A DNA stretch of 64,000 nt from Deltaproteobacteria bacterium IMCC39146 (GTDB taxonomy: Bacteria > Desulfobacterota > Desulfuromonadia > Desulfuromonadales > BM103), in the NCBI GenBank assembly GCA_030005635.1, contig JARUHP010000017.1, forward strand, positions 1-64,000. Reading direction: 5' to 3'. Below the pieces are notes generated by a model. That model was not told the origin of the DNA and ran no database searches. It was given only the letters and a program-made list of their open reading frames with translations. Every line of letters starts with the position of its first letter. The first letter of the stretch is position 1. Below are positions 51,405 to 60,278 of this stretch, one piece after another. The translations under genes were made by a program, and so were the position numbers.

Positions 51405-53945
51405 ATGAAATTCTCTAAATGGCGGATCGCTTCACTTTCGGCTCTCTGTATCTTCCTCTCTCCGTTTGTTGTTGCTGAGGAATCCCTGCTTGCGAAAGTT
51501 TACCGTGATTATCCTGGATATATTGAATCCCCAACCTGCAAAAAACCCGATAAAGCCCCCGTCGTTGTTAAACAACCTGCGGTGAAGAACCCTTCTCCTG
51601 ACATGGTCGCTGCAGAAGAATCGACGGCCAAGAGGCGTGCAAAGAAAGTCTATCGGGATTACCCTGCCTATCTTGAAACACCTACTTGTATTAATCCTCG
51701 TATGGCTCCTTCATATATCGCACAACCTGACGTGAAGAATAATAATGCCGCCGAGCAACTTGCCGCCGAGCAACTTGCCGCTGAGCAACTTGCCGCTGAG
51801 CAACTTGCAGCTGAGCAACTTGCAGCTGAGCAACTTGCAGCTGAAAAGATCGCTACTGCTAAACTGGCCGCTGAGCAACTTGCAGCTGAAAAGATCGCTG
51901 CTGCTAAACTGGCCGCTGAGCAACTTGCAGCTGAAAAGATCGCTGCTGCTAAACTGGCCGCTGAGCAGGCCGAAGCTGAAAAGATCGCTGCTGCTAAGCT
52001 AGCCGCAGAGCAGGCCGAAGCTGAAAAGATCGCTGCTGCTAAGCTAGCCGCAGAGCAGGCCGAAGCTGAAAAGATCGCTGCTGCTAAGCTAGCCGCTGAG
52101 CAGGCCGAAGCTGAAAAGATCGCTGCTGTTAAGCTAGACGCTGAACAGGCCGAAGCTGAAAAGATCGCTGCTGTTAAGCTAGACGCTGAACAGGCCGAAG
52201 CTGAAAAGATCGCTGCTGCTAAGCTAGCCGCTGAGCAAGCTGAAGCTGAAAAGATCGCTGCTGCTAAGCTGGCCGCAGATCAAGCTGAAGTTGAAAAGAT
52301 CGCTGCTGCTAAGCTAGCAGCTGAGCAGGCCGAAGCTGAAAAGATCGCTGCTGCTAAGCTAGCCGCTGAGCAGGCCGAAGCTGAAAAGATCGCTGCTGCT
52401 AAGCTAGCCGCTGAGCAGGCCGAAGCTGAAAAGATCACTGCTGCTAAGCTGGCCGCTGATCAAGCTGAAGTTGAAAAGATCACTGCTGCTAAGCTGGCCG
52501 CTGAGCAAGCTGAAGTTGAAAAAACCACTGCTGCTAAGCTGGCCGCAGATCAAGCTAAAGTTGAAAAGATCGCTGCCGCTAAGCTGGCCGCAGATCAAGC
52601 TGAAATTGAAAAGATCGCTGCTGCTGAGCTGGCCGCTGAGCAAGCTGAAGTTGAAAAAACCACTGCTGCTAAACTAGCCGCTGAGCAGGCCGAAGCTGAA
52701 AAGATCGCTGCTGACAAACTGGCTGCTAAGGAATTACAGAAAGCTTCTGTCGTACGTCAAGTTGAAGCGGCGCCCGGTAGGGTTGTTATCGAATCTGACG
52801 GATTAATTGAGACGTTCCAGTATTTTACCCTTACAGATCCACCGCGATTGGTTGTTGATATTTACAACCTGGAACCTTCTTTTGATGAGCGTACATTTTA
52901 TGCCATTAATGGCTTCAATCAAATACGCCTTGGTACACACGCCAATAAGGTCCGACTGGTGTTTGATGCAAGTGAATCAAAATTGCCGGAGTATAAAGTT
53001 GAAAATCGTCCAGAGGGTATCGTTGTCACTTGGGATGAGCCAGAATCGACTTTAATTGCGGAAGCACAGGCCGTTGTCATTGATAATTCAGAATCAGAGC
53101 AAGCTGAGACTGATACAATTGCTGCTGCTAAACTGGCGGCAGAACAAGCTGAAACTGAAAAGATTGCTGCTGCTAAACTGGCGGCAGAGCAAGCTGAAGC
53201 TGAGAAGATTGCTGCTGCTAAGCTGACGGCAGAGCAAGCTGAAACTGAAAAGATTGCTGCTGCTAAACAGGCGGCAGAGCAAGCTGAAGCTGAAAATATT
53301 GCTGCTGCTAAACAGGCGGCAGAGAAGGCTGAAGCTGAAAAGGTCGCTGCTGCTAAACAGGCGGCAGAGAAGGCTGAAGCTGAAAAGGTTGCTGCTGCTA
53401 AACAGGCGGCAGAGAAGGCTGAAGCTGAAAAGGTCGCTGCTCAAAATCAACAGGTTGCGGAAGAGCATGCCAAACAAGAGATTCGTTTGTCCCCGCGTTT
53501 CCCCTCATTCGATGCGACACTACAGGCTTCTGATCTGGCAATGCTTGAACAGATCGCCGAGCAACTCAAGTCACAGAAGTTGACCAGGGTTGACGTGGTC
53601 GGTCATTCCGACAATCTGCCGATCGTCGAACGAAGTCGACATATCTTTGCCGACAATCTCGCCCTGTCCGAGGCTCGAGCTCGCAATGTTGTCGAATACT
53701 TGCAGCAGCACCTTGGAGTGCAGCCTGAACTCATCAACTTGCGTGGCCTTGGCGACAGCATGCCAATGGCTGATAATTCTACTGAAGCCGGTAGAGCACT
53801 AAACCGCCGCGTTGAAGTTTCGCTGGTCACCGAGCCAAATAATACAACAGACCAACAGGCGCTTGCAAAAGACACCGATGCAGTACAACGCAAAGGTATA
53901 ACGGGACTAAAGCTGGCCGAAAGCGATATTGTAGCCACTAACTAA
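51405..53945 (+). CDS. Repeat-rich AMIN/OmpA-domain envelope protein
   Basis: 846 residues. A signal peptide (SLSALCIFLSPFVVA) is followed by two 32-residue copies of KVYRDYPxYxExPTC. Next come six AEQLA pentamers and twenty 15-residue repeats of AEKIAAAKLAAEQAE type (residues about 115-445), expected to form a long helix. An AMIN domain follows at about residues 452-548 (VIESDGLIETFQYFTLTDPP, RLVVDIYNLE), then about seven more 15-residue repeats, then a C-terminal OmpA peptidoglycan-binding domain (about 693-815: VDVVGHSDNLPIV, LSEARARNVVEYL, NRRVEVSL). It should span part of the periplasm, gripping peptidoglycan at two places. Confidence 0.88.
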   Translation: MKFSKWRIASLSALCIFLSPFVVAEESLLAKVYRDYPGYIESPTCKKPDKAPVVVKQPAVKNPSPDMVAAEESTAKRRAKKVYRDYPAYLETPTCINPRMAPSYIAQPDVKNNNAAEQLAAEQLAAEQLAAEQLAAEQLAAEQLAAEKIATAKLAAEQLAAEKIAAAKLAAEQLAAEKIAAAKLAAEQAEAEKIAAAKLAAEQAEAEKIAAAKLAAEQAEAEKIAAAKLAAEQAEAEKIAAVKLDAEQAEAEKIAAVKLDAEQAEAEKIAAAKLAAEQAEAEKIAAAKLAADQAEVEKIAAAKLAAEQAEAEKIAAAKLAAEQAEAEKIAAAKLAAEQAEAEKITAAKLAADQAEVEKITAAKLAAEQAEVEKTTAAKLAADQAKVEKIAAAKLAADQAEIEKIAAAELAAEQAEVEKTTAAKLAAEQAEAEKIAADKLAAKELQKASVVRQVEAAPGRVVIESDGLIETFQYFTLTDPPRLVVDIYNLEPSFDERTFYAINGFNQIRLGTHANKVRLVFDASESKLPEYKVENRPEGIVVTWDEPESTLIAEAQAVVIDNSESEQAETDTIAAAKLAAEQAETEKIAAAKLAAEQAEAEKIAAAKLTAEQAETEKIAAAKQAAEQAEAENIAAAKQAAEKAEAEKVAAAKQAAEKAEAEKVAAAKQAAEKAEAEKVAAQNQQVAEEHAKQEIRLSPRFPSFDATLQASDLAMLEQIAEQLKSQKLTRVDVVGHSDNLPIVERSRHIFADNLALSEARARNVVEYLQQHLGVQPELINLRGLGDSMPMADNSTEAGRALNRRVEVSLVTEPNNTTDQQALAKDTDAVQRKGITGLKLAESDIVATN
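51747..52739 (+). repeat. In-gene tandem array: AEQLA pentamers then twenty 45-base units
   Basis: Six 15-base AEQLA units lead into twenty 45-base units coding AEKIAAAKLAAEQAE. Many neighbouring units are near-identical at the DNA level, so the array can change length by slippage or recombination. Its frame stays open throughout. Confidence 0.95.
53098..53450 (+). repeat. In-gene tandem array, second block of 45-base units
   Basis: About seven full units plus a partial one of the same 15-residue type as the upstream block, but with distinct spellings (AKQAAEKAEAEKVAA). It lies between the AMIN and OmpA domains. Confidence 0.9.
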
Positions 53946-53964
53946 ATTCAGTTTCTAGCTCATT

Positions 53965-53993
53965 AAGAGCGGCGCAAGCCGCTCTTTTCTTTT
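53965..53993 (+). terminator. Rho-independent terminator after the AMIN/OmpA gene
   Basis: AGAGCGGC / GCCGCTCT perfect 8-bp stem with loop GCAA, then TTTCTTTT. The T-tract runs almost into the ribosome site of the following gene. Confidence 0.88.
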
Positions 53994-54002
53994 GAGGTCA
54001 TG

Positions 54003-54734
54003 ATGATTATTGAAGAGATAACCTCTCAGGCCTTTCTGGAAGGCCTGACGAAAACCCAGACAGTGCTGGTCCCGGTCGGTTCTACAGAAGGGCATGGTGC
54101 GCATCTGCCCCTGGGAACTGACAGTTTTCAAGCCATTGACGTTTGTCATCGCCTGACTGAACGTCGCGCCATTTTTGTTGCTCCACCGATTCTTTACGGG
54201 GTCTGCCGTTCGACATCCCAGCATCACGGCACCTTGAGTATTCGCACGGAAACACTAAAGAGCCTGCTGATTGATATTATTGAAGCCCTCTACCGCCAAG
54301 GTTTGCGTAACTTCGTTGTCCTCTCAGGGCATGCTGGGGGAACTCATAACGCAACACTCCTGGACGCTGGTGAATATTTATTGACGTTACTTCCCGAAGC
54401 TAAAATTTCTGTGATCACCGAATATGATCTGGCTGCCGAGGAGGGGAAGGGGTTGATTGAAACGGTTGGAGATTCTCATGCTGGTGAAATAGAAGCGTCA
54501 AGAATGCTCTCCACAAGGCCTCACCTAGTCAAAGAGGGGGCCGTTGAGGATTATCCTGCCTTTCCTAAACATATCCTGGTTCGCAACAAACGACATTATT
54601 GGCCAAGCGGTGTTTGGGGCGATCCGAGCAAGGCGAGCGCAGAGAAGGGCAGAGAGATTGAAGGACTCGTTGTGGATGCTTTAGAGCGGCTGGTCGTTGA
54701 ATTGGAAGGATTTGTTGAGCCTGCCGGTTTTTAA
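54003..54734 (+). CDS. Creatininase-family (MftE-like) amidohydrolase
   Basis: 243 residues. The metal-binding sequence VPVGSTEGHGAHLPLGTDSF is the creatininase hallmark (GSxEQHGxHLPxxTD type), with further ligands in LSGHAGGTHNA and a Glu/Asp in GDSHAGEIEASRML. Family members include creatinine amidohydrolase and the mycofactocin peptidase MftE; which one applies cannot be told, and no mycofactocin genes are nearby. GAGG lies five bases before ATG 54003 (ATG 54000 also possible). Confidence 0.85.
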   Translation: MIIEEITSQAFLEGLTKTQTVLVPVGSTEGHGAHLPLGTDSFQAIDVCHRLTERRAIFVAPPILYGVCRSTSQHHGTLSIRTETLKSLLIDIIEALYRQGLRNFVVLSGHAGGTHNATLLDAGEYLLTLLPEAKISVITEYDLAAEEGKGLIETVGDSHAGEIEASRMLSTRPHLVKEGAVEDYPAFPKHILVRNKRHYWPSGVWGDPSKASAEKGREIEGLVVDALERLVVELEGFVEPAGF

Positions 54735-54777
54735 TTTCTGAGACACAAGATGGAGGCCATTTTGTGTCTGAAAATAC

Positions 54778-54972
54778 TTACGGTTTAATCACTGCGTTCA
54801 GTGCCTTGAGAAGCTTCACGATATCAACATTATGCACTCCCGCACCATGCTCAATCTCCTCGTAATCAGCGATCTGGCATTCCATGCAATCCAGACCAAA
54901 AGAGCGAAAAACCTCTATTGTCTGAGGATGACTGGAGATAATGTCGGAAATAAGCATTTCACGTGTAATCAT
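54778..54972 (-). CDS. DUF1858 domain protein
   Basis: 64 residues: ISDIISSHPQTIEVFRSFGL, then DCMECQIADYEEIEHGAGVH. The CxxC within helix-turn layout is the DUF1858 motif, widespread in anaerobes and of unknown role, sometimes redox-linked. GAGGAGGT precedes the ATG at a good distance. It lies downstream of coaD on the same strand with a 54-base gap. Confidence 0.85.
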   Translation of the reverse strand: MITREMLISDIISSHPQTIEVFRSFGLDCMECQIADYEEIEHGAGVHNVDIVKLLKALNAVIKP

Positions 54973-55026
54973 AAAACCTCCTCAAGCTTTAAGTTTCTTC
55001 CAGCCCCTAACCTCCAGCCTGCGCCT

Positions 55027-55509
55027 TTAACTAAACTTCTCGGCTAACGCTTTCCTGACAACGGGCGGGACCAGGCTCTCAACAGGACCTTTCAGGCTGG
55101 CGACCTCTTTGACAATCGATGAACTGAGGTATCCATATGGTACGGATGTCATCATAAAGACTGTTTCCACTTCACTTTTCAGGTTGTGATTCATCTGGGC
55201 GATCTGGAATTCGTATTCGAAGTCAGATACGGCTCGCAAGCCTCGCAGGATCACTTTAGCCCCGGTGGAAACTACATAATCAACCAACAATCCTTCAAAG
55301 GTATCTACTTTGACGCGTGCGTTATCACCAAGCGCCTCCCTGATGTGTCTGATGCGTTCTTCGGTGGAGAAGAGCCCTTTTTTGTCTGAATTGCGGGCTA
55401 CGGCAATAATGATCTCATCGAAGACTTCCAGTCCTCGTTCTATGATATCGAGGTGGCCGTAAGTAATCGGGTCAAAAGATCCTGGATATACGGCTATTCT
55501 CTTAGTCAT
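55027..55509 (-). CDS. coaD: Phosphopantetheine adenylyltransferase
   Basis: 160 residues, full length. The nucleotidyltransferase motif [20 protein letters not shown] (with T/HxGH) lies at the N-terminus; [20 protein letters not shown] is the CoaD-specific block, and the C-terminal [16 protein letters not shown] is the ISSTxxR-like segment. It makes dephospho-CoA from 4'-phosphopantetheine in CoA synthesis. Its ATG overlaps the rsmD stop (ATGA), a common rsmD-coaD arrangement. Confidence 0.95.
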   Translation of the reverse strand: MTKRIAVYPGSFDPITYGHLDIIERGLEVFDEIIIAVARNSDKKGLFSTEERIRHIREALGDNARVKVDTFEGLLVDYVVSTGAKVILRGLRAVSDFEYEFQIAQMNHNLKSEVETVFMMTSVPYGYLSSSIVKEVASLKGPVESLVPPVVRKALAEKFS

Positions 55510-56075
55510 TTCAATCCCTCAGGTTTATGAGCATAAAAGTTTATCATAATCGTGCCGTAACGGCGTTGATCGATTCGGTGGAGGTTGCCGACGCTCTCCG
55601 GCAAGACTTCTTTGCCACCCGTCTCAGCGCAAAGGATACCCTCATCGCTGAGGATACCTTGACTCTCTGTCTCTAACAACGCCTGCTCTGCCAAGCCTTG
55701 AGAGTAGGGGGGGTCGAGAAAAATCAAGTCAAAAGAACCAGCAGTGAAATCCTGTAGACAGCGGAGCGCATCCTTGATGTGCAGAGTTGTCTTTTCTTCC
55801 AATTTGCAGAGGCTCAGATTCTTTCGAATAACCAATTCTGCGGCACGGTCCTTTTCGACCAGACATGCAGAGGCTGCACCGCGACTGAGAGCTTCTATTG
55901 CCAAGGCCCCCGAACCTGCGAAGAGATCCAGGACTTTAATACCGGAAAAACTTCCTAATTTACTCTGCAGGATGCTGAAAAGGGCTTCACGCACCCGGTC
56001 TGGTGTAGGGCGTACATCGTTGCCTTCGAACATTGATAATCGTCGACCGCGTGAAGTTCCGGCAATAACCCTCAT
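55506..56075 (-). CDS. rsmD: 16S rRNA (guanine-966-N2)-methyltransferase
   Basis: 189 residues. N-terminal [12 protein letters not shown] and [15 protein letters not shown] are RsmD signatures, followed by motif [29 protein letters not shown], and the catalytic DPPY in [15 protein letters not shown]. It methylates G966 of 16S rRNA. GAGGAG lies six bases before the ATG. It precedes and overlaps coaD, the classical pair. Confidence 0.95.
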   Translation of the reverse strand: MRVIAGTSRGRRLSMFEGNDVRPTPDRVREALFSILQSKLGSFSGIKVLDLFAGSGALAIEALSRGAASACLVEKDRAAELVIRKNLSLCKLEEKTTLHIKDALRCLQDFTAGSFDLIFLDPPYSQGLAEQALLETESQGILSDEGILCAETGGKEVLPESVGNLHRIDQRRYGTIMINFYAHKPEGLK

Positions 56076-56242
56076 GGAGACTCCTCTGCGAAAGCCACTA
56101 AGATAGCGTAAACTATGAAAAGGACTAGCACAATCATGTCACATCGTCAAGTTAAGTAAGGCGTAATCGGTCTTGACAGATGGACGGTTGCATGGCTTAA
56201 ATGAGTACTGATCCAGCGATGGATCAACAACTGGAGGATTGA

Positions 56243-57376
56243 ATGGAAAGACCAGACCTGGCGGGTTATGCCGCGCAAAGTGAAACTTCACTCGGACGAA
56301 GATATCCAGAGGTCTATAAGGATGATCGGCCGGCTTATGAACGCGACCGTGATCGCATCATCCACTGTGCGGCCTTCAGGCGCCTGGAATATAAAACTCA
56401 GGTTTTTGTTAACCATGAAGGGGATTATTACCGTACTCGCCTGACTCATTCTTTGGAAGTCGCCCAGATCGGCCGAGGCATTGCCCGGCGCTTGAAACTC
56501 AACGAAGACCTGGTGGAGACTCTTGCCCTGGCTCATGACCTTGGTCATACACCTTTCGGCCACACCGGCGAAGATGTGTTGAATCGCCTGATGTCTCCCT
56601 ATGGTGGTTTTGAACACAACCGTCAGTCGTTAAGGGTCGTCGAGAACCTTGAAGAACGTTATCCTGGTTTTAACGGTTTAAACCTGAGTTGGGAGGCCCG
56701 CGAAGGAATCATCAAGCACTCTTCTGATTATGATCTCCCCAATGGCTCGGGGTATGAGGAGTACAGACCGGATTTGAGACCCACTCTTGAAGCCCAGATT
56801 ATCGACCTTGCCGATGAAATTGCTTACAATAATCACGACATTGATGACGGCCTCAAGGCCCGCTACCTGGAACCTGAGGCCTTGATGAAGATTGATATCT
56901 GGGCTGACACCTATGCCAGGGTGAAGGAGAAATATCCGTCTCTCCCTGAAGATCGTCAGATTCTGCAAACGATCAGTCATTTGATCGGCCGCCTGATTAT
57001 GGACCTTGTTGATCAGACCAGGGTTAACATTCTGGAGGCGGGGATAAACACTCGGGAGGCGGTCCGTACACATTCTGGCAATCTGGTAATGTTCAGCAGC
57101 GAGACAGCGGCGCGTAACCGTGAATTGAAAAGATTCCTATATAAAAACCTCTACAGGCATTACAAGGTGGAACGGATGCGCATCAAGGCGGAGCGCTTCC
57201 TGACCATGCTTTTTGAGAACTACCTGCAGAACCCGACACTTTTGCCGTCGGGCTACCAAGAAAAGTATGAGCAGTATGGACGGGAGCGGGTGGTCTGTGA
57301 TTATATCGCCGGCATGACCGATCGTTATGCTCTGGACGAATACAAACGTCTCTTTGATCCGTACGAAAGGGTCTGA
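56243..57376 (+). CDS. dgt: Deoxyguanosinetriphosphate triphosphohydrolase, HD type
   Basis: 377 residues. The HD-domain metal ligands are seen in LTHSLEVAQIGRGIARRL, LALAHDLGHTPFGHTGEDVL and IDLADEIAYNNHDIDDGLKA. N-terminal RDRIIHCAAFRRLEYKTQVF is typical of dNTPase-type Dgt proteins, which split dNTPs to nucleoside and triphosphate. The length (377) is that of the short dNTPase type rather than the about 505-residue E. coli enzyme. GGAGG lies six bases before the ATG. It is convergent with yhbY, with eight bases between stops. Confidence 0.92.
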   Translation: MERPDLAGYAAQSETSLGRRYPEVYKDDRPAYERDRDRIIHCAAFRRLEYKTQVFVNHEGDYYRTRLTHSLEVAQIGRGIARRLKLNEDLVETLALAHDLGHTPFGHTGEDVLNRLMSPYGGFEHNRQSLRVVENLEERYPGFNGLNLSWEAREGIIKHSSDYDLPNGSGYEEYRPDLRPTLEAQIIDLADEIAYNNHDIDDGLKARYLEPEALMKIDIWADTYARVKEKYPSLPEDRQILQTISHLIGRLIMDLVDQTRVNILEAGINTREAVRTHSGNLVMFSSETAARNRELKRFLYKNLYRHYKVERMRIKAERFLTMLFENYLQNPTLLPSGYQEKYEQYGRERVVCDYIAGMTDRYALDEYKRLFDPYERV

Positions 57377-57384
57377 ATCAGCGA

Positions 57385-57702
57385 TCAGGCTTTGGGTAGG
57401 TTAATGGTTTTGTCTTCGTTCTGGCGATAGAGAAGGAAGTTCTTACCAATCACCTGAACAACCGCTGCGCCTGTTTCTGCGGCGAGTTCTGCAGCGACAA
57501 TTTTGCGATCCTCCAGGCAACCATCCTGGATCTTTACTTTGATCAGTTCGTGAGTCTCAAGAGCTTCGTTTGTCGCCTTAACGACTTCTTCGCTGAGATG
57601 GTGCTTGCCGATCATAACAAAGGGCTTTAGGCCGTGACCGAGACCGCGCAAAAAGCGGTTTTGCTTGCCGGTGAGTTGTATTGCTGTTGCTGTTTCTGAC
57701 AT
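57385..57702 (-). CDS. yhbY: YhbY family RNA-binding protein (CRM domain)
   Basis: 105 residues: LTGKQNRFLRGLGHGLKPFV, IGKHHLSEEVVKATNEALET, HELIKVKI and an AAETGAAVVQVIGKNFLLYR segment. This is the CRM/YhbY fold with the GLGH RNA-binding loop, associated with 50S ribosome assembly. Full length for the family. It sits convergent to dgt and is monocistronic. Confidence 0.93.
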   Translation of the reverse strand: MSETATAIQLTGKQNRFLRGLGHGLKPFVMIGKHHLSEEVVKATNEALETHELIKVKIQDGCLEDRKIVAAELAAETGAAVVQVIGKNFLLYRQNEDKTINLPKA

Positions 57703-57844
57703 CTGTTTGTTCCTTTATTGGCTTCAGCCCCTTAGTTATGCGGGCGAAACAAGAAAATTGACTACTTGAGGCGGGCACTATAGCATCGACCCGTGATTTC
57801 GTGGAAGCCTGTTTCTGGAGAGAGCCTGACATTATTTTTCTGTT

Positions 57845-58681
57845 ATGACCCTACACCTTGCAATAGTCTGTGAAAATACCGTTGGACGGCCGATTTCCGC
57901 GTGTGGAGAGCACGGTTTTTCCTGCCTGGTACGTACTAATACCGGGACCTGGCTCTTTGATACCGGTTGTGGTGAAACCCTTTTGGGTAATCTTGATGCA
58001 CTGGAGATCGATGCCAACCAGATTGACGCCGTGATACTGAGCCATGGTCACTATGATCACTGCGGCGGGTTGCTGCCGTTGCTGCAGAAGATCGGGTCAC
58101 GACCTGTTTATTCACACCCTCGGATTTTTAGCGAACGGTTCTGGCAGGGGCAGCATGAAGAACGTGACATCAGCCTGCCGTACACCCGGTCAGCGCTTGA
58201 ATCTGTCGGGGCGATCTTCCATCATCTGGATTCTTTTGCAGCGCTTGCTCCAGGGCTCTATTTCAGTGGCTCGATCCCACGCCTTGATCCCCACGAAAAA
58301 GGCGACCCACATCTGGTTCAACGGTCGGCTAAAGGCGAAGGGTGGTTCGATGATGAATTTTTCGATGACGCGGCTCTGGCCATTGAGACACAAAAGGGTC
58401 TCGTCATCCTACTTGGATGTGCACATTCAGGCTTGATCAATACTGTCGAGCATTTTCGCCGTGAATTAGGTGACCCCCGTATTCACGCGATTATTGGTGG
58501 TACGCACCTCGGCCCGTCCAGTGATGAGCAGTTTGCCGCAACCGTTGACTATTTGAAGCCTCTTGATTTTGATCGACTGGGCGTTTCTCACTGTACCGGG
58601 CAGATCCGTTCTGCTCAGCTGTATGCGCATTTCCCCAATAAAGTTTTCTTCGCAAATGTAGGTTCAACCTTTAGAGTCTAG
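57845..58681 (+). CDS. MBL-fold metallohydrolase, DHPMR-P synthase-like
   Basis: 278 residues. The HxHxDH motif is SHGHYDHCGG, preceded by LFDTGCGETLLGNLDAL, and further ligands are in LLGCAHSGLINTVEHF and IIGGTHLG; the C-terminal GVSHCTG matches the MBL subgroup that includes the ribofuranosyl-aminobenzene phosphate synthase-like proteins of archaea and bacteria. It is cytoplasmic (no signal). Function beyond hydrolase cannot be told. Start ATG 57845 has no strong ribosome site. No tetrahydromethanopterin genes are nearby. Confidence 0.8.
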   Translation: MTLHLAIVCENTVGRPISACGEHGFSCLVRTNTGTWLFDTGCGETLLGNLDALEIDANQIDAVILSHGHYDHCGGLLPLLQKIGSRPVYSHPRIFSERFWQGQHEERDISLPYTRSALESVGAIFHHLDSFAALAPGLYFSGSIPRLDPHEKGDPHLVQRSAKGEGWFDDEFFDDAALAIETQKGLVILLGCAHSGLINTVEHFRRELGDPRIHAIIGGTHLGPSSDEQFAATVDYLKPLDFDRLGVSHCTGQIRSAQLYAHFPNKVFFANVGSTFRV

Positions 58682-58777
58682 AGACCGGGGGCTGAGGGCT
58701 GGGGGCTGGCATACCACAGGACAATCTCTTTTTAAAGTCACTAGTTTTTGGTCACTGATATCTAAAGGTTTAACACC

Positions 58778-59476
58778 ATGGGGACACCGCTTTGCATCCT
58801 GATTGTCGACGACTCCAAGTTTTTCATCGAACTGGAGAAGCAATTCCTTCGCAATACGCCGGCAACGGTCTTGGCCGCAGACACTGCCAGAGAAGCCCTG
58901 TTGTTGGCCAGGGAATATCGACCCAGCCTCGTCTATATGGATGTTGATATGCCGGAGCTGAATGGTTTTGATTGCTGTCGTGCCTTTAAGTCTGAACCTG
59001 AGCTGCGTGAGATTCCTGTTGTCTTGATAGGAGGGGATGATCCTGCAACAAATGAGACAACAGCTCGCGCTTGCGGTGCGGCGGATTATTTACCCAAACC
59101 GCTTGATCGACGTCTCTTCTTAGCTTCCGGACATCGTTTCCTGGTCAGTATCGATCGACGTGAGCCACGCAGGAACTGTCAGATTATCGTTGACTATACC
59201 TGTCGTGGTCGGCGCCTGATGGGACGTTGCATTGATATCAGCAGTGGTGGTATGTTTCTAGAGTCTCAACCTTCGGCTCAAGCTGGCGAGTCGCTGCTGC
59301 TTAAATTCTGTTTGCCCGATGAGAAGAAAACCCCGGTCGAGGTGCATGGCAGGATCGCCTGGGCGAATGCCAAGGGCTCCATTATTAAAGAAGGTTTTCC
59401 TCTCGGCTATGGTGTCGAGTTTGTTGAGATCGCCGACTCAGTCGGTACCGCTTTACGCAGTTGTTTCGGCACATAG
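58778..59476 (+). CDS. Response regulator with REC and PilZ domains
   Basis: 232 residues. The N-terminal receiver has an acidic pocket (ILIVDDSKF), a phospho-acceptor Asp in LVYMDVDMP, Thr/Ser-like VVLIGGDDPA and the Lys of LPKPLD, so it should be phosphorylatable. The C-terminal PilZ domain has an RxxxR-type RREPRRNCQIIVDYTCRGRR and DISSGGMFLES, the c-di-GMP-binding motif. It may link phosphorylation to c-di-GMP signals for motility or adhesion. AAAGG precedes the ATG. A paralogue follows 42 bases downstream. Confidence 0.85.
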   Translation: MGTPLCILIVDDSKFFIELEKQFLRNTPATVLAADTAREALLLAREYRPSLVYMDVDMPELNGFDCCRAFKSEPELREIPVVLIGGDDPATNETTARACGAADYLPKPLDRRLFLASGHRFLVSIDRREPRRNCQIIVDYTCRGRRLMGRCIDISSGGMFLESQPSAQAGESLLLKFCLPDEKKTPVEVHGRIAWANAKGSIIKEGFPLGYGVEFVEIADSVGTALRSCFGT

Positions 59477-59518
59477 GCTACTTTTGAAGCGTTTTTTGTC
59501 TGATTGTGGGGGGCCATA

Positions 59519-60220
59519 ATGAGTAAGCTAAGTATCCTTCTGGCGGATGACTCCCGGTTTTTCCGGGCGATAGAAAGCCAGTTCCTGCAAAAAACTCCAG
59601 CGGTAATCCTTGAGGCCGACGATTGCGATACAGCCTTAGCGATGGTTCGCAACGAAAGACCGGATTTGGTCTATCTTTCCTTTTCGTTGCCGCCAACCGG
59701 AGGCCTTGATTGCTGTCAAAGGATCAAAAAAGATCCCGAATTGCGAACAATTCCTGTGGTTATCGTCTGTGATCCGGACGCCCCTGAGCAACCTGAACTC
59801 GCCGGGAAGAAGGGCTGTGACGCATGTCTGAGTAAACCTCTGGACAAGCATAGCTTCCTGCAACTCGGCAGAAAGTTTCTTCCGGGAGTCCGGGAGCACC
59901 GGAAACCCACTTTCTTCCGAGTTACCATCCTTTCTGGAGGTGAAGAGTTTGCCGGCAAGTGTTTGGACCTATCAGGCGGTGGGATGTTCGTTGAGAGCCA
60001 AGCCGATCTACCCCCTGGCACAGAAATCGAATTAAGCTTTAAACTCCCTGATGGACCTTCGACGCAACTCAGTTGCAGTGCTGTAATTACATGGTTGAAC
60101 CGCAAGCCCACCCCCATGAAACCACATTATCCAAACGGCCTCGGCATCATGTTTGTTAAGCCCCCCGAGGCTGTTCATAAGGCAATCCTTCGCGTCTCCG
60201 ACAAAAAAACGTCCAGCTGA
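59519..60220 (+). CDS. REC-PilZ protein with a degenerate receiver
   Basis: 233 residues, paralogous to the preceding protein over its whole length. The receiver keeps ILLADDSRFF and SKPLDK, but the phospho-acceptor position reads LVYLSFSLPPTGGLDCC, with Ser in place of Asp, so it should not be phosphorylated in the usual way. The PilZ domain has DLSGGGMFVES, but the first arginine motif is weaker (REHRK). It may be a stand-alone or partner c-di-GMP-responsive protein, perhaps controlled by interaction. GGGGGG lies six bases before ATG 59519. Confidence 0.8.
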   Translation: MSKLSILLADDSRFFRAIESQFLQKTPAVILEADDCDTALAMVRNERPDLVYLSFSLPPTGGLDCCQRIKKDPELRTIPVVIVCDPDAPEQPELAGKKGCDACLSKPLDKHSFLQLGRKFLPGVREHRKPTFFRVTILSGGEEFAGKCLDLSGGGMFVESQADLPPGTEIELSFKLPDGPSTQLSCSAVITWLNRKPTPMKPHYPNGLGIMFVKPPEAVHKAILRVSDKKTSS

Positions 60221-60278
60221 CAAACGCTCAGTTTTCTGCTAAAAGATCAGTCCAAATATGTAACAATTAGGAGTAGTA

